In this document: positions 15,105 through 21,268 of the stretch, in pieces | Position numbering within the stretch: the stretch's first letter is position 1 | How the letters are laid out: each line of letters starts with the position of its first letter | NCBI GenBank assembly: GCA_900769695.1 | Contig: CAAGHO010000044.1 | Coordinates: 1-26,811, forward strand | Reading direction: 5' to 3' | DNA length: 26,811 bases | DNA from: Bacilli bacterium | Lineage (GTDB): Bacteria > Bacillota_I > Bacilli_A > RF39 > UBA660 | Program-made: the position numbers and the translations under genes | Notes under the pieces: generated by a model | The model's input: only the letters and a program-made list of their open reading frames with translations | What the model was told of the DNA's origin: nothing | Databases searched by the model: none

Positions 15105-15962
15105 CTAAATATATCTTCTTATAGCAAGGGGAGTACGATAATTTGCAGATGATATTTTCACACCATCTCGACTATTCGATGCATGAACAACTTGATTATT
15201 TCCTATATACATAGCAACATGGCTTATCCCAGATCTATCACCGTAAAAAATCAAATCACCTGGTTGAGCATTACTTAATGAATCTACTACAGTTCCTTGT
15301 TCTGATTGAGGCGTACAAGTACGTGGTAATGATATTCCAAAATGTTTATAAATCCCTTGAACAAATCCTGAACAATCAGTTGGAGTATATGGTTTTTCTC
15401 CATTCCAAGTACCTCCATATACATATCTGTTACCAACAAATTCTTGTGCATAAGCTGCGATAGATTGACCACTAGCACTAGCATTAGAACTAGAGCTAGA
15501 ATCTGAATAATGTCTATTGTATTCTTTTGTAGAATAATCCTTATTGTCTTTAACAACAGTACCATTTGTATTTTTCTGTGTTTGTCCACCATTTGATGTT
15601 TTTTCTTGCATTGTATTAAATATTTCATCGGCTGAATTCCAACAACCATATATATCGCTAACAGAATCAGGAATAGTTGAAAGTAATACGCTAACAATAG
15701 TTGGAATAAAGAAAACAATTACAGCTGATAAAACTTTATTTCTAATACTTTTAAACTTATCCTTATTTGGATTATCTACCGGATTAATAACCATTTTAGC
15801 AAAATCAATAGCTAGCATGATAATCAAAATAGCAGCTACAATGAAACGGATAAGATTAAGTGCTTCCTTAATAATATGTAAATATGTTGCGATACCATAA
15901 TCACTACAACATGATGTAACATCATCAACACAAGTTGTAGCCAATAACATAAAATACTTCAT
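15105..15962 (-). CDS. Two-helix VirB2-like membrane segment fused to NlpC/P60 peptidase
   Basis: The 285-residue protein has two parts. Residues 30-98 hold two hydrophobic helices separated by a charged loop (I-D-F-A-K-M-V-I-N-P...K-F-K-S-I-R-N-K) and ending F-F-I-P-T-I-V-S-V-L-L. This resembles the small VirB2/TrbC-like pilin proteins common in uncultured low-GC Firmicutes. A Ser/Asn-rich linker (about 120-165) follows. The C-terminal NlpC/P60 domain has the catalytic set D-C-S-G-F (Cys197), S-H-V-A-M-Y-I-G (His248) and V-V-H-A-S (His260). These enzymes cut D-glutamyl-diamino acid bonds in wall stem peptides. The domain probably faces the wall, anchored by the helices; cysteines at 11, 18, 19 and 107 could form disulfides. 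The ATG has AAAGGA upstream. This gene and its upstream neighbour interrupt the trmR-trhP1 order seen in B. subtilis. Confidence 0.85.
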   Translation of the reverse strand: MKYFMLLATTCVDDVTSCCSDYGIATYLHIIKEALNLIRFIVAAILIIMLAIDFAKMVINPVDNPNKDKFKSIRNKVLSAVIVFFIPTIVSVLLSTIPDSVSDIYGCWNSADEIFNTMQEKTSNGGQTQKNTNGTVVKDNKDYSTKEYNRHYSDSSSSSNASASGQSIAAYAQEFVGNRYVYGGTWNGEKPYTPTDCSGFVQGIYKHFGISLPRTCTPQSEQGTVVDSLSNAQPGDLIFYGDRSGISHVAMYIGNNQVVHASNSRDGVKISSANYRTPLAIRRYI

Positions 15963-15993
15963 ACATCTTTTCCTTTCTAAATAACATAGGAAT

Positions 15994-16002
15994 ATTATAA
16001 CA
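15994..16002 (-). promoter_or_regulatory. Extended -10 promoter element for the NlpC/P60 gene
   Basis: The minus strand reads TGTTATAAT, a perfect extended -10 (TG-n-TATAAT), 32 bases upstream of the start codon. The -35 region is poor (TTTATT at 17 bases). Confidence 0.5.
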
Positions 16003-16004
16003 CA

Positions 16005-16784
16005 TTATCTTTTAATAATAAACTTATAATCATCCACTTTAAAATAATCTTGTTCATTATATATTGAATAAGTATTAAAAAACTTATATCCAAACAAAGA
16101 ACCATCTTCAATATATAAACTTAACCCATTTAAATAATTATTAGATATTTGCCTATTTTTCAAGAAACAATTATAGTCACACTGTCTTTTTGTAAAATAT
16201 TTATGATTAATTAAATCTGTATACATACTATAAAATTTAACACCTAAATAATCATTAACCCTTTTTTTTGTTAAATGAAACTTATTTAAAACATCATCAG
16301 TATTTAAAACTTCACCAGTCTTTAAATCAATATTAATTGTTTCAAAATATCTAGTTGCTTCTTTATCACTATCACTCAAATAATAAGCATAAGAAATAAG
16401 TAAAGACAAAATATTCTTACTTACATTAAATTCATATTTATAATTATACTCTATTTTTGACGATACCTGTTGGTAATTTAGTAAAATATTTTTATTTATA
16501 TTTTCTATAGTTTTTCCGCCTAAATTTATTTTTGGTATCTTATCATAAACATTATCTTGATAAGAGTTTTTTATTTTCTTTACTGTATAAACATAATCTT
16601 TATTTGAATCGGTTTTTGGTATGCGATTTAAACCAGTAAATTTAAGTATTAAATATCCTAATAAAAATACAATTAAAGCAACAACAATAAATATAAATAT
16701 CAAAGACTTATCATTGTTTTGTTGTTTTGTTTTTTTCTTCTTTTCTTTTTTATAATTATCTTCTAATTTGAAACTATCCCTCAT
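16005..16784 (-). CDS. Single-pass membrane protein with RsiV/PdaC-like extracellular domain
   Basis: The 259-residue protein has a very basic cytoplasmic N-terminus (1-27, poly-Lys and Gln), one membrane helix (about 28-50) and an extracellular domain. Its pattern I-P-K-I-N-L...I-E-N-I-N-K-N-I-L, then a strand and Y-F-E-T-I-N-I-D-L-K-T-G-E-V-L-N-T-D-D-V-L, resembles the DUF4163/DUF3298 modules of RsiV and PdaC. In some of those proteins the modules bind lysozyme or precede a deacetylase. No enzyme domain follows here. A single pair of cysteines (C-D-Y-N-C) could form a disulfide. The start has GAGG 9-10 bases upstream and a possible extended -10 at 16813-16821. It probably forms a pair with the NlpC/P60 gene, and the function is not established. 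Confidence 0.7.
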   Translation of the reverse strand: MRDSFKLEDNYKKEKKKKTKQQNNDKSLIFIFIVVALIVFLLGYLILKFTGLNRIPKTDSNKDYVYTVKKIKNSYQDNVYDKIPKINLGGKTIENINKNILLNYQQVSSKIEYNYKYEFNVSKNILSLLISYAYYLSDSDKEATRYFETINIDLKTGEVLNTDDVLNKFHLTKKRVNDYLGVKFYSMYTDLINHKYFTKRQCDYNCFLKNRQISNNYLNGLSLYIEDGSLFGYKFFNTYSIYNEQDYFKVDDYKFIIKR

Positions 16785-16812
16785 TATTCATTCCTCACTT
16801 ATTTTCAAATTA

Positions 16813-16821
16813 ATTATAACA
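16813..16821 (-). promoter_or_regulatory. Extended -10 element after the trmR terminator
   Basis: The minus strand reads TGTTATAAT directly after the T run of the trmR terminator, 29 bases before the ATG of the RsiV-like gene. No strong -35 is visible. It suggests that the inserted gene pair is expressed independently of trmR. Confidence 0.45.
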
Positions 16822-16849
16822 AAAAAAAGCTCTTAATTAAAGCTTTTTT
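16821..16849 (-). terminator. Rho-independent terminator of the ireB-trmR operon
   Basis: Arms AAAAAAGCT (16823-16831) and AGCTTTTTT (16841-16849) enclose a 9-base loop. Both strands carry T runs, so it may work in either direction. It lies 4 bases after the trmR stop. Confidence 0.75.
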
Positions 16850-16853
16850 AATA

Positions 16854-17450
16854 TTAAACTCGATAGCTTACAGAAATTCCATCACCAATATCATAAAATT
16901 CGGTTTTGAATTTTTTGTTTTCTTCTAAATATTTGTGATAATCTTTTATCTTACGTACCAAAGCTCTTAAATTTTTACTCTTTATTTCTTCTTCTTTTTT
17001 GAATACATATCCATGGAAATTTAAATTATCAGTTACAATATAACCTCTATCATTTAAGTTACGTTCAAATTGTTCAAAAAAGTGAATACTTTGACTTTTA
17101 GCAGCATCGATAAATATTAAATCAAATTTATCTTCTAATTTAACATCTAATGCATCTTTAAAGATTAAAGTTATTCTATCTTCTAGTTGCATCTTCTTTA
17201 TATTTTTAACTGCTTCTAAATATCTTTTTTCATCTCGCTCTATAGATACTATTTTTAAGTTAGGACTAGATAAAGCCATTTTAATAGCTGAGTATCCTAT
17301 AGCAGTTCCTATTTCTAAGACTGTCTTTACTTGATTTTTAATAATAAATGTTGTTAAAAACTCAATTCCATCATCTTGCATAATTGGAACATTTTCAAGT
17401 TTTGCATATTCTTTAATTTTTTTTATATTATCAAGTGTTTCTCCTACCAT
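16854..17450 (-). CDS. trmR: tRNA 5-hydroxyuridine methyltransferase (TrmR/YrrM-like)
   Basis: This is a Rossmann-fold SAM-dependent O-methyltransferase. In B. subtilis TrmR methylates ho5U34 to 5-methoxyuridine (mo5U), which widens wobble decoding. The 198-residue product has V-P-I-M-Q-D-D (21-27), the SAM loop V-L-E-I-G-T-A-I-G-Y-S-A (44-55), I-E-R-D-E-K-R, and the metal/substrate motif F-I-D-A-A-K-S-Q (112-119). A C-terminal G-D-G-I-S-V-S motif follows. It is shorter than the roughly 217-residue B. subtilis protein at the N-terminus. The ATG overlaps the mltG stop by 7 bases, with AAGGGTGA upstream; a TTG at codon 6 preceded by AGGAG is an alternative start. The substrate pathway genes trhP1/trhP2 lie two genes downstream. 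Confidence 0.85.
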   Translation of the reverse strand: MVGETLDNIKKIKEYAKLENVPIMQDDGIEFLTTFIIKNQVKTVLEIGTAIGYSAIKMALSSPNLKIVSIERDEKRYLEAVKNIKKMQLEDRITLIFKDALDVKLEDKFDLIFIDAAKSQSIHFFEQFERNLNDRGYIVTDNLNFHGYVFKKEEEIKSKNLRALVRKIKDYHKYLEENKKFKTEFYDIGDGISVSYRV

Positions 17451-18529
17451 ATCCAGTCACCCTTCTCTTTGATTTCAGCAACTTTCGCTGTGTGTTCCTT
17501 TTCTGTTTTTGTATAATATATCTTACCATGTTTATCTGCTACAAAGAATAAATAATCATTTGTAGTTGGATTAATACTTGCCTCAATTGAATCATTACTT
17601 GGATTACAAATAGGTCCGACAGGTAATTTTCCTCCCATATTGCTTGCTCTAGTATTATATGGATTACTAGTGCTAAATTGTTTAGCTGTTAAATCTTTTT
17701 TCATTTCTTCTTGGAAAGCATAATATGTAGTTACATCACTACCTAAATTCATGCCTTTATTAAGTCTATTTATAAAAACTCCAGCTATCATTTTACGATT
17801 CTTAGTATTAGTTCCTTCTAATTCCAACATAGATGCTAAAGTCATGTACTCATGAACAGTCCATTTAGAGTTAGTTATAGTATCCTTATATGGATTTAAT
17901 TCCTTTTCAGTTTGATCTAACATAACTTTAAAAATTTCTTCTACACTGACATTCTTATTTACAAACTCATAAGTATTAGGACTTAAATATCCTTCTAAAG
18001 AAACATATATATCGTTATTCTTAATTTCTTCTGTTAAAAACCAATACTTACTAATTAAACTATCTAAATAAGCATTATCTTCTACTTTAGCAATAACATC
18101 TTCATAAGTATTATTAGTATTTTCTGCTATTTGTAAAGCATATTTTTTTAACGATTGTCCTTCTTTAAAAGTAATTTTCACTAAATCAGGATTATAATTA
18201 TTACCTTCAGTTAGAGTTTTTGCAATCTCTTCTGTAGACATACTTTTTTTTAATTCATATACTGTTGCTTTTAAAGTTTTCTTAGTATGAAATTTTGTAA
18301 TTAGCTTGAATACTAAAGGACTTCTAATTAAATCTCTATTTTTTAATTCTTCTGCTATCATACTTGTTGATGTACCACTTTTTATATCAACAACAATAGT
18401 TGCAGTTGAATTTTTATCAACAGGAGAAGATAAATATAAGAATACAATACATGCTCCTATCAAAAAAAGTCCTAATATCAAAAAGATTAATCCTACTATC
18501 GCTTTTTTCTTTAGTTTTAATTTCGTCAT
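17444..18529 (-). CDS. mltG: Endolytic murein transglycosylase MltG
   Basis: MltG is a membrane-bound lytic transglycosylase that cleaves nascent glycan strands and sets their length. The 361-residue product has a basic N-terminus and one transmembrane helix (about 9-33). An extracellular LysM-like region follows (about 45-125). The YceG catalytic domain has L-A-S-M-L-E-L-E-G with catalytic Glu236, then A-G-V-F-I-N-R-L-N-K-G-M-N-L-G-S-D and S-N-P-Y-N-T-R. It ends with N-P-T-T-N-D-Y-L-F-F-V-A-D, as in the family. GGAGG lies 4 bases before the ATG. It overlaps trmR downstream and follows DUF1292 after a possible attenuating hairpin. The ruvX-DUF1292-mltG-trmR order equals B. subtilis yrrK-yrzB-yrrL-yrrM. 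Confidence 0.95.
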   Translation of the reverse strand: MTKLKLKKKAIVGLIFLILGLFLIGACIVFLYLSSPVDKNSTATIVVDIKSGTSTSMIAEELKNRDLIRSPLVFKLITKFHTKKTLKATVYELKKSMSTEEIAKTLTEGNNYNPDLVKITFKEGQSLKKYALQIAENTNNTYEDVIAKVEDNAYLDSLISKYWFLTEEIKNNDIYVSLEGYLSPNTYEFVNKNVSVEEIFKVMLDQTEKELNPYKDTITNSKWTVHEYMTLASMLELEGTNTKNRKMIAGVFINRLNKGMNLGSDVTTYYAFQEEMKKDLTAKQFSTSNPYNTRASNMGGKLPVGPICNPSNDSIEASINPTTNDYLFFVADKHGKIYYTKTEKEHTAKVAEIKEKGDWIW

Positions 18530-18538
18530 ACTACCTCC

Positions 18539-18569
18539 AAAAAAAGAAAGAGTCTATTCATTACTCTCT
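18539..18569 (-). terminator. Possible intergenic terminator/attenuator before mltG
   Basis: A 7-bp stem with one G-U pair (arms 18547-18553 and 18563-18569, loop 9) contains the DUF1292 stop codon and is followed on the minus strand by a T run, just ahead of the mltG ribosome binding site. Being inside an operon, it would lower mltG expression relative to the upstream genes. The stem is modest. Confidence 0.4.
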
Positions 18570-18838
18570 TGTTTCTTTTTTATTTCTTCTTGTAATGTTG
18601 AAAGAATTGTTTCTATAACCTTCCACTCTTTATCTGTAGTTATTGGTTCTAGTTTTGAATTTGGATCATTAGGATCATAAATTGATGCATAAACTTGAAT
18701 ATTTCCAGCATCATCCTTAGTTTGATCAGTATAAACTATATAATTCTTATTTGTTTCCTCACTTTCAAAAGTAAATAAAACATCATACTCTACTTCGTTA
18801 CCATTCTCATCAATTAATGTAAATGAATTTTTTTTCAT
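18554..18838 (-). CDS. DUF1292 family protein (YrzB-like)
   Basis: This small acidic cytoplasmic protein has 94 residues. The pattern F-T-L-I-D-E-N-G-N-E-V-E-Y-D-V-L-F-T-F followed by Y-I-V-Y-T-D and V-Y-A-S-I-Y-D-P is typical of DUF1292 proteins, found between ruvX and mltG in many Firmicutes. The molecular function of the family is unknown. The ATG overlaps the ruvX stop (ATGA, 4 bases), with AAGGAG 8 bases upstream, so translation is coupled to ruvX. Confidence 0.9.
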   Translation of the reverse strand: MKKNSFTLIDENGNEVEYDVLFTFESEETNKNYIVYTDQTKDDAGNIQVYASIYDPNDPNSKLEPITTDKEWKVIETILSTLQEEIKKKQESNE

Positions 18839-19254
18839 AAATTTTTCTCCTTATCTAAGTATGACTGTAAAATAATTGTTGCAGCCAACTTATCAATTAC
18901 TTTTCTTCTTTTATTTCTTCTTGTATTATTCTTTATTAAAACACTTTCTGCTTCCTTTGTTGTTAATCTTTCATCTTGTAAGATAACTTCAATATTTAAT
19001 TTTTGTTCAAGTTTTTTCTTAAATTCTAAGCTTAACTCTCCTTTAGGTCCTATAGTATTATTCATATTCTTAGGAAATCCTAAAACAATTTTTTCGATAT
19101 GTTCATCTTTAACTATTTTTTCTACATCATCAAGTAATCTATCATATTCTTCATTATGTCTAATAACTATATATGAAGTTGCGATAGTGTGAGTAACATC
19201 TGATATAGCAACACCTAAGGTTCTTGAACCTAAATCTAGTCCTAAATATTTCAT
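18835..19254 (-). CDS. ruvX: Putative Holliday junction resolvase / pre-16S rRNA nuclease RuvX (YqgF)
   Basis: This is a RNase H-fold nuclease implicated in maturing the 5' end of 16S rRNA and possibly in recombination. The 139-residue product has the catalytic Asp motif G-L-D-L-G-S-R-T-L-G-V-A-I-S-D (5-19). It also has G-F-P-K-N-M-N (59-65), the Glu motif D-E-R-L-T-T (94-99) and the final Asp in V-I-D-K-L-A-A (about 118-124). Length is standard. It overlaps ireB upstream and DUF1292 downstream by ATGA in both cases. Confidence 0.95.
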   Translation of the reverse strand: MKYLGLDLGSRTLGVAISDVTHTIATSYIVIRHNEEYDRLLDDVEKIVKDEHIEKIVLGFPKNMNNTIGPKGELSLEFKKKLEQKLNIEVILQDERLTTKEAESVLIKNNTRRNKRRKVIDKLAATIILQSYLDKEKNL

Positions 19255-19499
19255 TTATCTAATCCTTGAAAGTTATTTAATAATACCTCTAATATCTTAG
19301 CACGATCTATTTGTTGAATCTTTTTTCTAGCATCTTTATAACTAGAAATATATCCAGGATCTCCACTAATTAAATATCCAACTAGTTGATTAGTAGGATT
19401 GTAACCTCTTTCTTTTAATGCGTTATAAACATCATTTAAAATTTCTTTAGTTTCTATTACATCAATATCAACTACTCTGTATAAATTTGTACTATCCAT
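19251..19499 (-). CDS. ireB: IreB family regulatory phosphoprotein (UPF0297)
   Basis: IreB is a small cytoplasmic protein that, in Enterococcus, is phosphorylated by the PASTA kinase IreK and affects cephalosporin resistance and wall synthesis. The 82-residue product has the family core E-I-L-N-D-V-Y-N-A-L-K-E-R-G-Y-N-P-T-N-Q-L (19-39), then V-G-Y-L-I-S-G-D-P-G-Y-I and the Y-K-D-A-R segment. A Thr at position 4 lies where IreB is phosphorylated near its N-terminus. GAGGTGA lies 4-5 bases before the ATG. It heads the ireB-ruvX-DUF1292-mltG-trmR operon from its own promoter. Confidence 0.93.
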   Translation of the reverse strand: MDSTNLYRVVDIDVIETKEILNDVYNALKERGYNPTNQLVGYLISGDPGYISSYKDARKKIQQIDRAKILEVLLNNFQGLDK

Positions 19500-19524
19500 A
19501 TTTTCACCTCACTAGTATAAATAT

Positions 19525-19553
19525 ATTTTAACATTAATACTTAATCTTTGCAA
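19525..19553 (-). promoter_or_regulatory. Promoter of the ireB-trmR operon
   Basis: On the minus strand TTGCAA (19548-19553) and TAAAAT (19525-19530) are separated by 17 bases, with TGT just before the -10 (extended -10). It lies between the rhomboid terminator and the ireB ribosome binding site. Confidence 0.65.
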
Positions 19554-19563
19554 ACTAAGTTAA

Positions 19564-19590
19564 GAAAAAATCACCCTTATTTAGATGATT
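19564..19590 (-). terminator. Rho-independent terminator of the rhomboid gene
   Basis: Arms AATCACCCT (19569-19577) and AGATGATT (19583-19590) pair with two G-U wobbles around a 5-base loop. The minus strand then has a run of T (A run at 19564-19568). It begins 2 bases after the stop codon. Confidence 0.7.
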
Positions 19591-19592
19591 TC

Positions 19593-20747
19593 TTATTTTG
19601 AAGCATAAATAAATGCCATTGCAACTAAAAATGCTAAGTAAACTATTGATACTATGAAACCATTTAGTTTTTCAAACCAAGAACTCTTATATTTTAAACC
19701 TAATCCCATAGTAATTAAATATCCTCCAATTAAACCACCAATATGAGCAGCAATATCAACATCATTAAGCATAAATCCAAGTAATAAGTTAATTACGATT
19801 AAAGGAATTATTTGACTTTTTAAAGCCGTTCCTAAATATACTCTGTAATGATATCCAAAGTATACCAAAGAACCCATTAATCCAAAGATAGCTCCACTTG
19901 CGCCAATAGATGCTCCATTACCTAAGAATAACATTGATAATAATGATCCAGTTAAGGCACTAAATAGATATACTCCTAAATACTTAAGTTTACCCAAGAA
20001 ACTTTCAAGTTGAGTTCCTATGACATATAATGCATAACAGTTAAATCCTAAATGAATTATATTAGCATGTAAAAAAGTTCCAGTTAATAATCTATATATT
20101 TGTCCAGATCTAATTGCTAAAGGATAAATACAAAAATTATTTATAATATCATCATAAGTATTAGTTAAAATTGGTACAAAATAAAGTAAAACATTTAAAA
20201 TAACTAATAAATATGTAACTATTGGATATTTAATCTTAAATACTTCATCTACTTTTTCAGCATCTTCTTTATTATGACTATTTATATCATTAGTAATTTT
20301 TATAAATAGTTGAACTCCTTCTTCACTGAATTTGAGTTTCTTAGATAAATCAGGAAAGACACTTTTTACAATATCACTTTTTTTAATATCTGATTCATTT
20401 TCTACTTTAATACATTCTAAATCTTTACTAGAAGTAAGATTAACATTTTCACCTAAGTCTAGGAAAAAACTTAAAGTATTCATATTAAAAGAGAATGTCT
20501 TCTTCTTTATTTTTTTAACAATTCTTTTAGTTTTGAAAATATCAAACTTAAATTGTTCATCATTATGTATATAATTAGAAACAATACGAACTATTTTATA
20601 ATCTTCATCCATATTTTCTAACCAAATTTCATTTTCTGCACCCTGTAATATTATTGGATTATAATTTTTTTCAGTAATAAAATAATGTAATAATTTCATT
20701 ACTATCATATTTTTATCATCTAGATCTATATTAATACCTTGTTCCAT
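19593..20747 (-). CDS. Rhomboid family intramembrane serine protease (YqgP/GluP-like)
   Basis: Rhomboids cut substrate proteins within the membrane. The 384-residue product has a long cytoplasmic N-terminal domain (about 1-170) like that of B. subtilis YqgP/GluP. At least six membrane helices follow (first about 173-192). The catalytic Ser285 is in G-A-S-G-A-I-F-G and His335 is in A-A-H-I-G-G-L-I-G-G. The oxyanion-helping H-x-x-x-x-H-x-x-x-N pattern is in H-A-N-I-I-H-L-G-F-N. I chose the ATG at 20747, with GGAGG 5 bases upstream. The in-frame ATG at 20786 would lie in the promoter region and has no ribosome binding site. It is divergent from the TspO-like gene and has its own terminator. Its substrates are unknown. 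Confidence 0.93.
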   Translation of the reverse strand: MEQGINIDLDDKNMIVMKLLHYFITEKNYNPIILQGAENEIWLENMDEDYKIVRIVSNYIHNDEQFKFDIFKTKRIVKKIKKKTFSFNMNTLSFFLDLGENVNLTSSKDLECIKVENESDIKKSDIVKSVFPDLSKKLKFSEEGVQLFIKITNDINSHNKEDAEKVDEVFKIKYPIVTYLLVILNVLLYFVPILTNTYDDIINNFCIYPLAIRSGQIYRLLTGTFLHANIIHLGFNCYALYVIGTQLESFLGKLKYLGVYLFSALTGSLLSMLFLGNGASIGASGAIFGLMGSLVYFGYHYRVYLGTALKSQIIPLIVINLLLGFMLNDVDIAAHIGGLIGGYLITMGLGLKYKSSWFEKLNGFIVSIVYLAFLVAMAFIYASK

Positions 20748-20806
20748 ATACTCCTCCAAAAAAACATTAATATTATTATATAACAAATCATAAGATATGA
20801 AAAGAG

Positions 20807-21268
20807 GTGATTATTATCAAAAAATTATTTATCTATATCTTATGTTTATTACCATGGTTTGTATCGTCATTATTCCCATTTAACAAAGAATTTTATGATT
20901 CTTTAATATTACCATTTTTTACCCCACCTAATATATTCTATCCTATTGCTTGGACTTTTACTTATATTTGTATATCAATTAGTATTTATAAAATAGTAAG
21001 TAATTATAAATTAAATGATTTAAAAAGATATTTTAAGATCTTATTAATTAATTATATTGCCAATCAAAGTTTTACTTTAGTCTTCTTTACTCTAAAAAAT
21101 ACATTTTTGGGATTTATAGCTTGTATAGTAACTTTTATTTCTACTCTATTCTTGTATGAGGAGACTACAAACTTAGATGAAAAAAGCACCAAGTATTTGA
21201 ATCCTTATGTGCTTTTAAGTCTATTTGCAACTGTACTAAGCTTAACTATTTATATTTTAAATAGTTGA
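20807..21268 (+). CDS. tspO: TspO/MBR-like membrane protein
   Basis: This is one of two plus-strand genes found here. The roughly 150-residue product has about five hydrophobic helices. It has the TspO-type segment F-F-T-P-P-N-I-F-Y-P-I-A-W-T-F-T-Y (about 37-53) and N-Y-I-A-N-Q-S-F-T-L-V-F-F (about 81-93), where TspO usually has N-x-x-W-S-x-x-F-F. Several family tryptophans are lost, so it is a divergent member. TspO proteins bind porphyrins and act in stress responses. The start is uncertain. GTG at 20807 lies inside the ribosome binding site AGAGGTGA, and the codon at normal spacing (20816-20818) is ATC. The 3' end overlaps the convergent histidine kinase gene by 12 bases. Confidence 0.7.
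   Translation: MIIIKKLFIYILCLLPWFVSSLFPFNKEFYDSLILPFFTPPNIFYPIAWTFTYICISISIYKIVSNYKLNDLKRYFKILLINYIANQSFTLVFFTLKNTFLGFIACIVTFISTLFLYEETTNLDEKSTKYLNPYVLLSLFATVLSLTIYILNS

Noticed and set aside
15287..15718. Long open frame overlapping the NlpC/P60 gene in another frame of the same strand
   Set aside because: It lacks domain signals or a ribosome binding site, while the NlpC/P60 frame has the full catalytic set.
15544..15900. Antisense open frame of 118 codons opposite the NlpC/P60 gene
   Set aside because: It is opposite a well-supported gene, has no ribosome binding site and reads as the complement of low-complexity AT-rich coding sequence. The antisense frames at 12373-12615, 13334-13540, 18306-18680, 20332-20574, 24169-24414, 24559-24837 and 26300-26545 were rejected for the same reasons.
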